64,000 nucleotides of DNA, taken from the NCBI RefSeq assembly GCF_963676685.1, contig NC_092353.1, positions 9,387,734 to 9,451,733 on the forward strand. Direction: 5' to 3'. The notes beneath the pieces are model-generated. The model saw only the letters and a list, made by a program, of their open reading frames with translations. It searched no databases and was not told the origin of the DNA. This DNA comes from Mytilus edulis (Eukaryota > Mollusca > Bivalvia > Mytilida > Mytilidae). The position numbers and the translations under genes were made by a program. Positions 46,140 to 58,733 of this stretch are shown here, one piece after another; within the stretch, counting starts at the first letter, position 1, and each line of letters starts with the position of its first letter.

Positions 46140-47395
46140 TCCATACAAGCTTACAGGTTTACAACGCCTTCTCATTGCAGGCTCATGACTACTTTCTTCC
46201 AAACACTTTGTTCCTAAGTCACTTGAGACATTCTCTTCTTCATTTTGCATGTTTCCCCAACCTTCTGTACTACATCCATCGTTAACTGGTTCTCGTTCCT
46301 GACCGTTCTCACTTTCTATCGCCTCGTCTCAGAGATATTTACAATATTTTTTACCTGATTAAATCAAATATGCAATAAAAAATATACCTTCATGTGCTAC
46401 CTTTTGAGTTAAATGAGGTCGAAATTTTGTATATTTGCTCAAAATTCGGATTTGCGGCTGTATTTTCCCTTTTGAAAGAAAGACATAACTTTTTTGTTTT
46501 AAAAGATAAACACAAATTGTTTTTTGTTAAATAATTTGTAATTTCTGTATTTTATTAGTATTCTAAAAATTTGTGCATTTTTTGTTCAGAAATAACTCAT
46601 TTTTATTAAATGGTCATGAATTGAGAAAAAAAAACGTCATTTTTTGCTGTATATTTATCAAAATTAAAAAAATTGCACTATTTACAGTTTTATAAAATTT
46701 GGTCCATATAATCTCCCTGCAAAATGAAACAAAATGTCGTTTTAAAAAATGGGGGTCCATGCACTCGTTTTCAAATTAAATCAGTTTTAATGATAAAAAT
46801 CAGTCGAAAAATGCATCTTTTCCCGATATGTCACAGTTTGACGTCGGGAAAATAACATTTTATGTTAGCAATATCATTACCTCCCCTGTAACTGTATCGT
46901 ATGCCCTTAAAGCTTTAGACCAGCTGCACCTAGCCTTTCAAATACTCGATCAAGATTAACTAACAAGTCACTATTATTTTTATCCAGCTACGATTACATC
47001 ATCTTAAGAAACTTAACAAATGTCCCATTGCAACACAGCAAGAACTGTTTCCACCAATCTTTCAAATGTACTGGGTACACATCATAGACAAAAGGGCATA
47101 ACTTTGAATTGAAACAAGCCTCGTCTTGTAGCAAAAGCTGGTTTGTAACTATCATCAGGATGCATTTCCACTTGCCAGTAACTTGAACATGAGAACCAGG
47201 CACTGCCAGCAACTTGTTCCAGCGACTCGTCAATACGAGGGAGCAGATATGCATCTTTTACCGTTACCTTGTTCTATCCTTGATAATCAACACAGAAGCG
47301 ATAAGATCCGTCCTTTTTCTTCTCGGGTTAACAGGCTGGCATCGATTTTGTTTGATCTCTGACTGTCACAAACCAACAACTGTAAAATAAGTATT
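46140..47395 (-). pseudogene. Ty3/gypsy pol remnant, copy 2, core deleted
   Basis: Only the ends survive. RT pieces lie at about 47270-46910 (ACFNSKLCPFVYDVYPVHLK in a shifted frame). The C-terminal tail lies at about 46335-46140 (matching CGATAGAAAGTGAGAACGGT). RNase H and integrase are gone; 46333-46905 is AT-rich sequence not present in copy 1. Confidence 0.65.
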
Positions 47396-47999
47396 TATTT
47401 GTTTCCTTTGAACAAGCGGCATTAGATACAAAAACTACAAACTGCCGGCTACAATCGGAATAGTTTGTCCGTGTAAGAAGATTTTTATCTTTTGAATTAG
47501 CACCTAAATATTCGTCCTAGTAATTTCTGTCTATTACGAATCAATGTTCGTTACGCAAAATCATTGACTTTTAAATTCTGACAGTAAAGGTGCCATAACT
47601 CTGCCACGACATCAAGAATCGAAATATGGCTCATTTTTATTAATCCAAAAAACATCATCGTGTTTCAATAGAATGATTCACCTTATGCAAGTTAAATGCA
47701 CGATATATGAAATCGCTTTAAATCTTACGGTTGACATCATGTAGCTCTGTAGCGACACACCGATAAAAATTCAAAGGTCTGGACACTTTCTTCAAATATT
47801 TTATACAAGGTTTGCAAAATTTGTCTGTGACCTTTGTAAGACATGTTAATGGACTCATTTTGTAAAATGATTTCTGGGCCCAAAATATTACTTGCGTCAA
47901 ATAAGATTCTTTATGTGCGGCAAATTTTGCCCTAAATAGGTCCTCTTCACAACTTGGGTTTCCAATACTTCAGTAATTGACAATTTACACATCACTACA

Positions 48000-48086
48000 A
48001 TGGCGGATCATCGAAGACTTTGTTTTAAAATAGGAGTACATTTCCTTGTTGTATATATTTTGCTGAGCCAAAAGTTCAGATTTTAA
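48000..48086 (+). other. Short ORF with signal-peptide-like sequence, copy 2
   Basis: MADHRRLCFKIGVHFLVVYI then LLSQKFRF and TAA. Counterpart of 37566-37652 with an about 10-bp deletion just after it. Function not known. Confidence 0.3.
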
Positions 48087-48091
48087 TAAAG

Positions 48092-48186
48092 ACAGATAGA
48101 ACAACTATTCATGCCTTGATAAGATATAAATTTGATGACAACAAAACAGAATTAAGCAATGAAGATATAGCTAAAATAAACCTTTT
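48092..48186 (+). CDS. Probable upstream coding exon of the vWA gene, copy 2
   Basis: Same 31 residues plus two bases as 37668-37762. The donor is GTAATT here, weaker than GTAAGT in copy 1. Joins in frame to the acceptor at 49967. Confidence 0.4.
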
Positions 48187-48800
48187 GTAATTGTGACTTT
48201 CTGGGTTTAACATGTTTAATCAACACAAATTGGTCTTTTTCGAATGAGAAAAAAAACTAGAATAGACTTAAACATTGTAGTTGTTAATTCTTATATGTAA
48301 ACTAGCTATCGTTGTATCGTATCTTCCTGTCTGAAGCCAACTAGATACATGTTGTAGGACTATCTCTATATATATCTTGTAAGTCTCTTGACATTTAAGT
48401 AGGGAGAAATTATAACCTTAAATTATATGTTAAAGTTATTATGTTTATGTATATTCACTTAAATCAGTCATGCGCAGAAAAAACATACCTAAACTAATTA
48501 AAGTGAAGATCTATTTCAAATGAGCTAAAGACTAACATACAAAATAACAGTAATTCCCATGTTCCTAATTAATAACTGGACATTTTTTTCATGTACCAAT
48601 ATTCTGGTACAAAATCTCACAAGTACCTACGTAGCCGGACTATGTTGCAGTCAACAAATGCTAATATTTATATGCATGTGGCCAAAGTATAATTTTAAAA
48701 AAGAAAAACATTTCACCTTCTTCATCAATTATATCATTCATCGAATCCCAAGCTCAGGTTGTGCATTGAACATTTCCATTTATACAGTTTCGGCTTGATT

Positions 48801-48874
48801 AAAATTCTTCCAACTACATTTTGTAAGTAGCCATGGATCAATGTTATGAGAGTATTATATACGTTGGGAGAATT
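48801..48874. repeat. Inverted-repeat module 1 in copy 2
   Basis: AAAATTCTTCCAAC with GTTGGGAGAATTT. One arm has a C-to-T change relative to copy 1. Confidence 0.55.
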
Positions 48875-49241
48875 TCTATTCACATTTTGTTACTACATTG
48901 AGTTATCAAAATAATTCAATTATTCATGCATATAAACTTATCGAAGTGAATATCTTTATCAATTACACTGGATACTATATAATAGTATTGCATTTTATTT
49001 ACTTAAACATGATTAATAATATTTTGAACATGTACCATTTCTCTCATTAAGTACAAAATCTCCCAAGAAGCTATACGTACCTGGACAATGTTGCAGTAAA
49101 CAAAATTCGAAATAAATGCATGTGGCCAAAGTATCATTCAAAAAGGGGAAGACACGATCTTATTCAAACATGATATTTATCATTGAAATCTCTGCACAGG
49201 TTGTACAGGCAAAATTTATATTTAAACAATTTGGTCATAAT

Positions 49242-49311
49242 TAAAATCCTCCCAACGACTAAATGGCTATGAATAGTTGTTATAAAAAGTTAATAATACG
49301 TTGGGAGAATT
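49242..49311. repeat. Inverted-repeat module 2 in copy 2
   Basis: AAAATCCTCCCAAC with GTTGGGAGAATT. One arm base is changed (T to C) and the spacer is shorter than in copy 1. Confidence 0.55.
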
Positions 49312-49974
49312 CCAATTTACATTTTATTAATACAATGAGTTCCCAAGTTATGCTTATTTAAAAACAATGTAAATATCAATCCAGAGAAAAAATGCAGCAA
49401 ATGCAAATATAATTGAGCCAATAGTCAAATAGTTTTTCTACTGATACGAATCATTTCTGTCGATTTAGGTGTCTACTCGGACAACCTCGTGTGTTTTCTT
49501 TTAAATTGTTTACATGATCAGACTTATTTTTATCTATATAATATAAATGTTTACGTCAACAGATTTGTACAGTATATAAACCCTATGATTACTAATGTGG
49601 ATCATAATATATCTGTAGTTCACAGCATAAACATTTAGAGTTATATTGTAATAAAAGTGAGTATTATATTTATTATAGACAAAAGCACCTGCATCAGCTC
49701 CAAATTAGTTCTTTTCAAACGACATAAACATGATAAAAGGGACAACAAAAACAGGTACCCGAAATGAATTATGTTCCAAAAAACAAAAGAAATCGGCAAT
49801 AAGTTGTGTTTTTAATATCTTATTTGACAAATTTATTTTAAACTTAACAGAGAAGGATAACATATAAGATAATAATAAGAGATAAACACTAAGAAGTAAA
49901 TTATTTAGTTTACTCTGCACAGTCAAACATATATACGTATGATTATAATGCATTATATTTTTTTCAGATCAAAG

Positions 49975-52093
49975 ATGACTTTACCAGGTGGGCCGATGGA
50001 AATATGTTTTTCATTTGATACGACTGGATCTATGTCTGGTTGTATCAATGAAGTGAAAGGAAATGTTCAGGACATGATACAACGCCTCCAAGCGGACATT
50101 CCTGGTATTCGAATGGCAGTATTTGCTCATGGTGACTACTGTGACAAACACAACTACATAACGAAACATATTGACTTCTCGACAAATGTAGCAGAACTGT
50201 GTACTTGGGTAAAAAATGTGGGATCTACCGGCGGTGGTGATGGGGATGAATGCTACGAACTTGTTTTACAAAACGTCCAAAAGTTGTCTTGGACCCCAGG
50301 GTCAAAGAGAGCGCTTGTGATGATTGGCGATGCTGATCCACACGAACCCGGTTATAAATATGGCGGGAAAACTTATAAAATAGATTGGAGGAAAGAGGCA
50401 TACCAGCTAATGACAATGGTAATTTCTTTCGTAGAGTATAATCTTCATAACTTTATTTCAAACTTTGACCCATTCATCGAGAAACATTTGTTTTTGGTAT
50501 TTCAAAAAACTAACTTTAGTTAATTTAATATTTGTTTACATATTATGCACACAACACTGTCAACAAGATTGTATTGTTGATGTTTTTATTTGTTTATACT
50601 TGTGTTATCAGAATAATATTAAAAATATATATTTTCAGAATGTTAGAATATATGGCGTACAGTGCAGAGGTTATAATTCAACGAAGGACTTCTACAAAAA
50701 GATGTCTACTGCCACAGATGGCAAATGTTTAGAATTAGCAGATTTCAGCAACATGTTTGATTTTATGATGGCAATTTGTTACAGAGAACACGATGAAACT
50801 CTCTTACAGGTACACATTTAATATTCCCACAAAATAATTTTGATCTAGACAAAACTAGGCTAGCATAAAATAATCGACTGTAATGATTGCATATTGAAAT
50901 CCAAACATAAACATAAACATATTTTATTTCGCCGATCAAGGACCAACATGGCAAATGACGATAAATCATTATAATAGAATGCAAACAAAAGAATCAAACA
51001 AATTTCACCATATCAGAAAAGTTTAACATTTTGATAATTTTCAAAGCAAAACATGCTAGTTTAAGAAACATGGTTATTATTATTTTAGAACTACGAGAAA
51101 GAGGTTCGGGCTAGAGGGTCGACGGTTCATAAAGATTTAGATGCATTATTTGGGAAATTGAGATCAGACGCTGATGTGATGGATACAGTTCCTGCTCCCA
51201 TAACAAAGATACCATCGTTAACAAAGCCTGGATCTATAAAAGCCCTAAAACCTACTCCAAAGCCAGTACTAAAGAAAACCACAAAGACAAAGGCTCTACG
51301 CTTCAAACCAAAGCATGATAAATTGAAGGACAAAAGGAAAAACGGACTTTTTGATAAATACAAGGTATGCCATGTGTATGTGATATAAGCATTAGTTATA
51401 ATAAACTATTTTATTGATTATAAAAATATGAAATGAAATTTCAGGTATATATTTGAAACATATCTGTGTTTAATAGATCAACTTCGTAGTCATAGATATA
51501 TATTATAATATATTAAATAAATTCAATTTGATTTAATAAAGACTCTTAACTATATAAGACTAATTCGAACATAAAATTTTATAATAGACTACTTCTGTAC
51601 ATTTCAGCTACAAAACTTGCCAAAACTAAAGAGGGAAAATGTTCCCGAGGCAAATTTCATGTTGAATAGCGCACATTGGTCTAAATGGCAGGTGGCAATG
51701 GTATTGTCTGTGCCAGCTGACGAGGAGCACAAGTGGGAAAAACGGCAAGGGGATTCAGAAGGATACAGAAGGAAAGTCATTTGTGGCGGAAGTTACAAGA
51801 AACCAACTTTATACGAGTTCGCAGTACAAAATGGAGAACGTTGTAGGAGATACGTTGTTTACTGCAAGTCAAGTAAAGGATTCATTTTGGATAGAGGGTC
51901 ATGGGAAACTAGATTGTTGACAAAGTCAGACGTGAAGTCTCAGATAAATGACATTTTGAAAAAAGACATGCGACTGTTTGTCCGAAGTTGTCCATTAATG
52001 AAAAGCCAAGATAAACTACTCGCATTGAATCATTATGACTACGCTTGGTCAAACAAAGGGCCAATAAGAACTGTGAAACACATAGATGTATAG
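49975..52093 (+). CDS. von Willebrand factor A-domain protein, copy 2, four exons
   Basis: Exons: 49968-50418, 50639-50809, 51089-51364 and 51608-52093; 458 residues from ATG 49975. Against copy 1 I count 16 coding differences. Nine are synonymous. Seven are replacements: I-to-R, I-to-T, M-to-K and G-to-D in exon 3, and S-to-L, H-to-Q and S-to-P in exon 4. The 205 residues of exons 1 and 2 are identical, so the metal-site residues are intact. All splice sites are kept. It is either a recent paralogue or the other allele. Confidence 0.85.
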
Positions 52094-52839
52094 AACTATA
52101 TATGGGAACTTATAACTATATTAATACTGGTGCATTTGTTATAAATACTCATCTAAGAAGGGGATGACTAACAATATATATCATATCTCGGACAAACATT
52201 TTCATTTTTGTTTTGCTGTGTATATTTCATAACATATCAAATGTTATCCTGATTGTAAATAATGTAAATATAATATATAGTGTACATTTGTAAGAAGGAA
52301 GACACAGTTCAGCCAAGTTCACTTCTGTGATAAATTAATTGTGATAAATAAGGTTTCAATATTGTATATACAAATGTATATAGTGAACAATTATTTGTTT
52401 GTTGTATATATGTAAATAGTTCAAATACATGTAAATAAAATATGTTATAAATAATAATTACTGTTGCTTCTGATTTAACCATGTGCTCACGGGTCATGTG
52501 CTGACATTACTAAAGCAGAAGGCATAAACAATGAACACAAACCATTCAATAAACGTTCCTTGATTGTTCTTTAACCATGTTAACCTAATTTGATATAGAC
52601 ATCTAAACAAATTTCAAAGGTTGCAAAAGTAAAAGTAAAACGGTGATATGAATAGCATTATTCACCAATGACGATTATAACTCAAACATTCTGCTCCTGT
52701 ACACAGATTTTGTATATCATTCATAGAAGTTCGTTTTTTCTAAAAACAAATCAATAAGGTACGTGTAACATACTATGACATACAGTGTATTTCAATATAT
52801 ATTTGAGTTATGCCGCTTTGTCGGATGAATTTCAATTTA

Positions 52840-54570
52840 AACAACCAAGCGGATACAAAATGAAAAATCACACATTTCGTCGCCTCAATCAGCATCGATA
52901 TATATCAACACAATTATCTTTATAACTCTTCATAGAATGTCAAAACGTGATACACATGTACAATAGTCATTATGACGAATTCATCTTTTTTCAAACAGCA
53001 AAGAAAAACTCCGTTTACATGTACATATACGTCCATGACGTACAAATATACGTCCTTGCTTTAACTAAACTCATGTGCATCGTCAACAAATTTAGATTCA
53101 ATTTTCTAGTTGATCATGAATGCCTTCTGTATGCATAGTTTGGCTTTTCCTGATAAAAGAATACTCGAATAGATAACAAGATTATATGTCTTTTTTTATT
53201 GACCAATATAGACGAATTTGCTTAATTATATTGTTAGTAAACTGTCTTACTGACTGTACCATCCCTTGACATTTTCTTCCTAGTCGGATACAACATGTAA
53301 AACTAAACAATATTTGCTAAATTTTTGTCAGTAAAATATGTCGCGAGACTCTCAACTTGTAGGTTATCAAGCTACTTCTTTTACATAGTCATAACAATGC
53401 TAGTTTCATATTTTATGCTAACCTCAAACATTTGACTTTAATATTTTGCAACGGGAATCGAAATGACAATGACAACTCTCCACAAAAAGACACAGAATGC
53501 AAACATTTCAGTAATCTAAGAAATTATTCATTCAGGGTACGTTGGATCGAACCGCATTCAGATTCAGAAAGATTATACACTTAGATCGGAAATAAAATCA
53601 CATCATAATGACAAGAGGAAGATGGGAGATGATCAATTCGCAACAGATTTCTTTTTCAAACGATTACAGATTTAGAACCCAAAAATAATTCCATCTATCG
53701 TGACTTCAGTAATCGTATACTGATTTCAAAAACCTCATACATGTTAGTACTCCACTGGTGCTAATGACTACTAACACTTACAGAATTACAATTTGTCTTT
53801 TAAAACACGAATTCATAATAAAACACAACACCTATCACTATTTGCTGTGAATCAATGAAACATGGAGTAAATTGATATAATTAAACAGGAATAAGTGTTG
53901 TTATCGAAAAAATATAACTTATATTTGATTTGCATTTTATATTTTTTCTTTTTTACATAATTTGTGTTCATTGTGGATTAATTTCATGTTTCATTATAAT
54001 TTACTTGCAATAAGCCAGCCGACATGTGTTAAAAGTGGTTGTTCCTTAAATACCAGTTTAATCTTCTACTGTTGATCTATAATTATTCATACATATTTTC
54101 ATGGATTTCGTCGGAAAGGATTACCATTACATGTATATAACTGTAAAATGTTTACGGAAATACAAGCGTGGTACGCATAATATGTTAAAACGTCGCTTTC
54201 AGGTATCCATAGAATTACAAACTCTCGTGAATTCACGCAAATTGGTGCCCATGATATCAAAAGATTTCACAGTAGCTCTTCAGTGGTTTAAGATAATATA
54301 CAACCTATGCTTTGATCATTAAGGCATGAGCGTACCTGTTGCAAGTAAATTCAGACTTGCGATTTGGACGTGACAAATATTACTAGGGTGTTAGAGTTAC
54401 TTCTCTTTAAATAGTGCCACATTTAGAAGTTGGTCTATTTATGAGAAATTAAACAGATTATACAATCAGGTGTTTTGATCGTATGCACGGTAATTTCTAG
54501 TGGTCCACGTTAATCATTAGAATTTTTTCAAACATTCCAATATAAGTTTTTAAATATATATTGTCATGAA
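52840..54570. other. AT-rich intergenic sequence, no gene seen
   Basis: No supported exon. A small fragment at 53460-53510 (CAACTCTCCACAAAAAGACA) is from the GATGTGGTATG family. Confidence 0.4.
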
Positions 54571-54574
54571 ATAA

Positions 54575-54722
54575 AACTGAGAATGGAAATGGGGAATAAG
54601 TCTAAGAGACAACAATTAACCCGTCCAAAGAGTAGATAACAGCAGAAGGCCACCAATGGGTTTTTAAGGTAGCGGGAAAATATCGCACCCGGAGGATGTC
54701 TGACCTCAACTGGCCCCTTAAA
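54575..54722 (-). repeat. GGTGCGGG-family repeat, inverse copy
   Basis: GAGAATGGAAATGGGGAATA, AGAGACAACAATTAACCCG, GCAGAAGGCCACCAATGGGT and CGCACCCGGAGGATGTCTG are the inverse of the copy at 16695. Confidence 0.65.
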
Positions 54723-54810
54723 AAATGTGTAAAAATGTAAAAATGTGTAAAATGTACAGTGAAAATGGACGTCATACTAAACTCAACAAGAGGCTGTCAC
54801 AACGACAGCA

Positions 54811-55291
54811 AACCGGATTTATTAACATTTATTTGTATCCTGCCAGTATCACAAGAACCATAACTGATGAACGGTGGAAGTCAAAATCGTCAATATCAAA
54901 TTTGACCTCCATTTTGTCATCAGTATCAACATATTAAAATTTAAGAAGCTTCGGTTGAATGGTTCATGAGTAAATGCACGGACACGACTGGACACGCCAT
55001 TTTTCAATCTTTCAAGAACCATAACTCCTGAACGGTAAAAGTCAAAATCGTCATTATTGTGTAGTTTATATGGCAATAAAACTTTGAATTTAATTTTGAA
55101 AAAAAATTGAATTATTGAACTTGACCTTCTTTTGGTCATCAGTAACAACATATTAGAATTTGAAAAGCTTTGGTTGAACGGTTCATGAGTAAATGCACGG
55201 ACAACATTTGGTTGCCGCCCGCCCGACCGCCCGACCGACCGCCGTACATCCCCAAATCAATAACCGCCATTTTTGTCACAAAAATCCGGTT
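54811..55291. mobile_element. MITE-like element with AACCGGATTT ends
   Basis: Perfect 10-bp inverted ends (AACCGGATTT at 54811-54820, AAATCCGGTT at 55282-55291). Inside are two related halves, each with AAGAACCATAACTnnTGAAC, GTCAAAATCGTCA, TTTGGTCATCAGT and GGTTCATGAGTAAATGCACG, then a CCGCCCGACCG run. The 100-codon minus frame reflects this repeat and is not a gene. Confidence 0.55.
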
Positions 55292-55334
55292 AAAAACATA
55301 AATGAACTGAAATAAAAAAAAAAACATACAAGAC

Positions 55335-55541
55335 TAACAAAATTCAGAGGCTCCTGACATGGAACAGGCGCAAAAAAATGCGGAGGGGTTAAACATATTT
55401 ATTGAGGTCTCAACCCTCCCCCTATACCTCTAGCCAATGCAGAATAAAGAAACACACAGCAATACGCACAATAAAACTTCAGTTTTAAAAGTCAGAGTCC
55501 GATGTCAGAATAGATAAAAAAAAAAAAAAAAAAAAAAAAAA
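55335..55541 (+). repeat. CAGGCTCCTGAC family copy ending in A26
   Basis: AGAGGCTCCTGACATGGAAC, GGAGGGGTTAAACATATTTA and TCAACCCTCCCCCTATACCT, then a run of 26 A at 55516-55541. Confidence 0.55.
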
Positions 55542-55544
55542 TGA

Positions 55545-58500
55545 CAATGATACATACATTAACAAAGACTAGTAGCAGTTACATTTGTACTGGTACGCAA
55601 GCTGTAGACCTCAGCTAAACTGATTGAATGATTATGTCTTCATCATATGAAAATCACGCACATTCCTTTCCGTTTCTTACTACTATAAGGATTTCGTTCG
55701 TCTATAAAATGTATATTATTCCGTATCGAATTATATAGAGACGTGAATTACCTTTTGTGTATCTACATGTCTACAGTTTACATGTATGCTGAAAACAATA
55801 TTGTTTTGTCGAAAAGCCTTTATAATATAGGTCTTTAAAGTAGATAATAAAAAGAATGGTATGAAAAACATTTTAAAACGATGTGTCGATATTATAGGCA
55901 AAATCTTCCAAAATCTTAAACAACCCAAACACCGAAAACTTTCTTTTCTATGGATTTATAATAGAAGTATTAATCGAGTAAATACAAGCCCAAAAAACTC
56001 AACAAGAAAAAGCTGTGCATGTACTAATCTAGTGTCATAGATGGATGCCTTATATCATTTATTTTGATTTAAACGCTAAAACTAACGAATGAAAAATGCA
56101 CATGAAAACCTTAAACTATTGATTTTTTGCCAAAATCTATATTTATACAATTATTTATATGCAAATTTGAAGATAAATTATAAATTTCTTTCATACAAGA
56201 AAAACTGTTAAACTGTTTGAAAGGTGTGAGCAATATTATGTTGATATCTTATGAAATGTATTATAACATGATATTTTTCAATTTAAAGTATTAAATAACT
56301 TCAAATTGACTGGAAATGAAGTGTATATACATGACTAGAGTTGTTGTAGTGAAAAGTTAATACACAATAAATTGTTTATGCATTTTTAACGATCTGGTAA
56401 ACTTTAAAACTTGATCTAGTCTATTTAAATATTTAGTAAATAAAATGCATTGAAAGAAAAAGCTTTAACGTGACACTTTTCTAACGGGTCAACTAACTCT
56501 TTTTAACTCGAAATACTTTGTAAAGATTTAATCAGAGAAATATATTTATATACTGTCTACATCTACAAATATGCCTTTTTTGTTTATAAAAAAACCCAAA
56601 GAGAACATTGTTTGTAGTTTTGTCGTACACTGACTGAAAGGCATTTTAAAAGTAATTTCTATAGAATTCACGAACTCTTAATTTTTACCACTGGACGATG
56701 CTAGAGATCTACCTCAGTTATTGCTTAAATAACTTGTTACATGTTTTGACTTTTATAATTGTGTCTACTAGATATTCGAATGTATATAATATTTATTGCT
56801 GCACGCAATGTTTATTGTTCTTGATATCGTCCGCGATAGTAAGTGATGTTTTTTCTAACTGTGATTTGCTCATTTATTCAATTTTACATATACTATCGTG
56901 ATGAGGCGATTACTTAGTTGAAAGCATTGTCAATGTTCCTGTCGAAGGGCGGTGGTTTCTCTCCTGGCATTCTGGTTTCATTCACGAATAAAAACTGACG
57001 GCTATATATACCAAGGTGACTGATGAAAGTAGCTATAACACTGACAAATAAACAAATAAAACAACTACATTAACATAGACTTTTTCGAATTTTCCCTATA
57101 TTTTAGAGGAAACTTTTAAGTAGGACAAGAAATTCGGTCTGTACTTATCCGGCTCGTGAAATAGTATTACTGTAATTGAATGGATTCAAATGATAGACAA
57201 CACATGCATCTGACAAAAAGACCGTTTTTAAGTTTAAGATCATCATGTAATAGTTTTTTGGCAGATTTTAAATCTCTACTGTACAACGACGTATCAATTG
57301 CAATTATAGGTTTAAAAAAAAATAAAGTTAAAATATTCCCACGGAAAATGCATGATAGGATCTTATACAGGTTCGGGTATCAGATTAAAACAATAAATGC
57401 ATGTGTTAGTTTTTTGTGTATATGATTTGGTGATTATTCCGCATTGATTCAGAGTTTGTCAAATGAGATAACATTTCAAGCATGGTACATGTAATGTCCT
57501 AATTACAGCGGGTACATGAGGTACATGTAGACTTTAAATAAATTGTCTGTGATATAAGTAACAACTTTCACACTAGTTAGAATTATTTCACTAAGCATAT
57601 GCGATAAATGATAAAAAATGCCCGTTTAGTTTTCGTCATTGGTGGACTTTTCTTGAAATACAGTTAACCCGGATGTGTCTGTTACAAAATGTATACGCGT
57701 TTATATCTGACTATTTGGTATGGAATTTGCTCATTTTTGAAGGCATTACAGAGACCAATACATGTTAATGTATGTGTCATTTTGTATGCAGAGTTGTAAC
57801 ATTGGCAATCAAATCCCAATTTTTTTTTATATTGAAAAGAAATCAGGTTTATCAAGTTCCAGTTGAGATAAACCCCTCAAACACGTTTCGGCTTTATACA
57901 TGTCACAGTTTTTTCTTGAAATGTCAGTTCGCAGATACATTCAAATTTGTCAATTAAACAGGTGTTTAATATAGAAAATAGCTCAAGATAGGAATGGAAT
58001 GGATTATGCATATCACAAAATCGTTTGCTTTTTATTAACTCCAAATTTCTTTTTAAACCGTCGTTGGTTTCATTTCTATACACTGTTGAATTATTTGTAT
58101 GGCATCTTTTTAAAATATTTTTTATATTTTTTTTTTACCAAAATCCCATATTTGAATGGAAATCTTTGTTATTTAGTCCAGATTAACACCTGTTTAAATT
58201 ACAGGTGTTAATCCAATATTATTAATTGCCGAAATGAATGTATATTGATTTGGTATAATTATACATCCGATAGATTTGTTATTTACTACAATAAACGACT
58301 TTTGTTTGAGTGTCTATTACATGAAATATTATTTTTACAGATTTCAATTACGGTAACCTTTTAATGGATAAAAGAACCAAACAATATAAATGAGTTAAAA
58401 TAATACTTTTAACCTAAAGAATACGAAATTGCTCTTCCATGCTTTTTTTTTATTTAAATCTCAAGGAAATGTTTAAAGTAGAGAAAAGTCGAACCCAGTG

Positions 58501-58690
58501 TCAGCTGCAATAATTTAGTAGTGGTTTCCCAATGAAGTGAACTTTTCTATGGTTAATAATTTTCTTACATATTCATATTTTTGTTAACCGTATCAAAATG
58601 CAATATTTTACAAATATTCATCGGAATTAATGACAGGAGATGTATATATTGATCCTTGATAACACGTAAACCAACTATACAAGGAGCCAA
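55545..58690. other. AT-rich intergenic sequence with one perfect palindrome
   Basis: No supported gene. 56935-57060 (GTCGAAGGGCGGTGGTTTCT, GAATAAAAACTGACGGC) looks like a bivalve SINE body. A 12-bp perfect inverted repeat, GATTAACACCTG/CAGGTGTTAATC, with a 9-bp loop lies at 58181-58213. Confidence 0.4.
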
Positions 58691-58707
58691 ACAGTCGTAC
58701 AGACACA

Positions 58708-58733
58708 ATGTCTATGAAACGTGGCTCTAAAAG
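58708..58733 (+). CDS. Possible 26-base first coding exon before the minisatellite
   Basis: ATGTCTATGAAACGTGGCTC followed by TAAAAG and a perfect donor GTAAGT. Would encode MSMKRGSK plus two bases. No partner exon is visible downstream, and the donor sequence is itself the first part of the minisatellite unit, so this may be coincidence. Confidence 0.2.

Larger units (their letters stand above)
44265..52834. repeat. Large direct duplication, copy 2
   Basis: Partner of 31980-42355. Gene-half identity is very high through exons, introns and the 3' flank. Differences are concentrated in the retroelements: lost pol core, a 0.57-kb unrelated stretch at 46333-46905 and a different 47395-47860. Confidence 0.85.

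Noticed and set aside
47718-47864. Minus-strand 46-codon frame MSPLTCLTKVTDKFCKPCIK...
   Set aside because: Looks somewhat protein-like, but it is absent from copy 1, has no splice context and lies in a replaced segment; noted under the replacement finding only.
54849-55151. 100-codon minus-strand frame
   Set aside because: Covers the two related halves of the AACCGGATTT-ended element; no coding signature.
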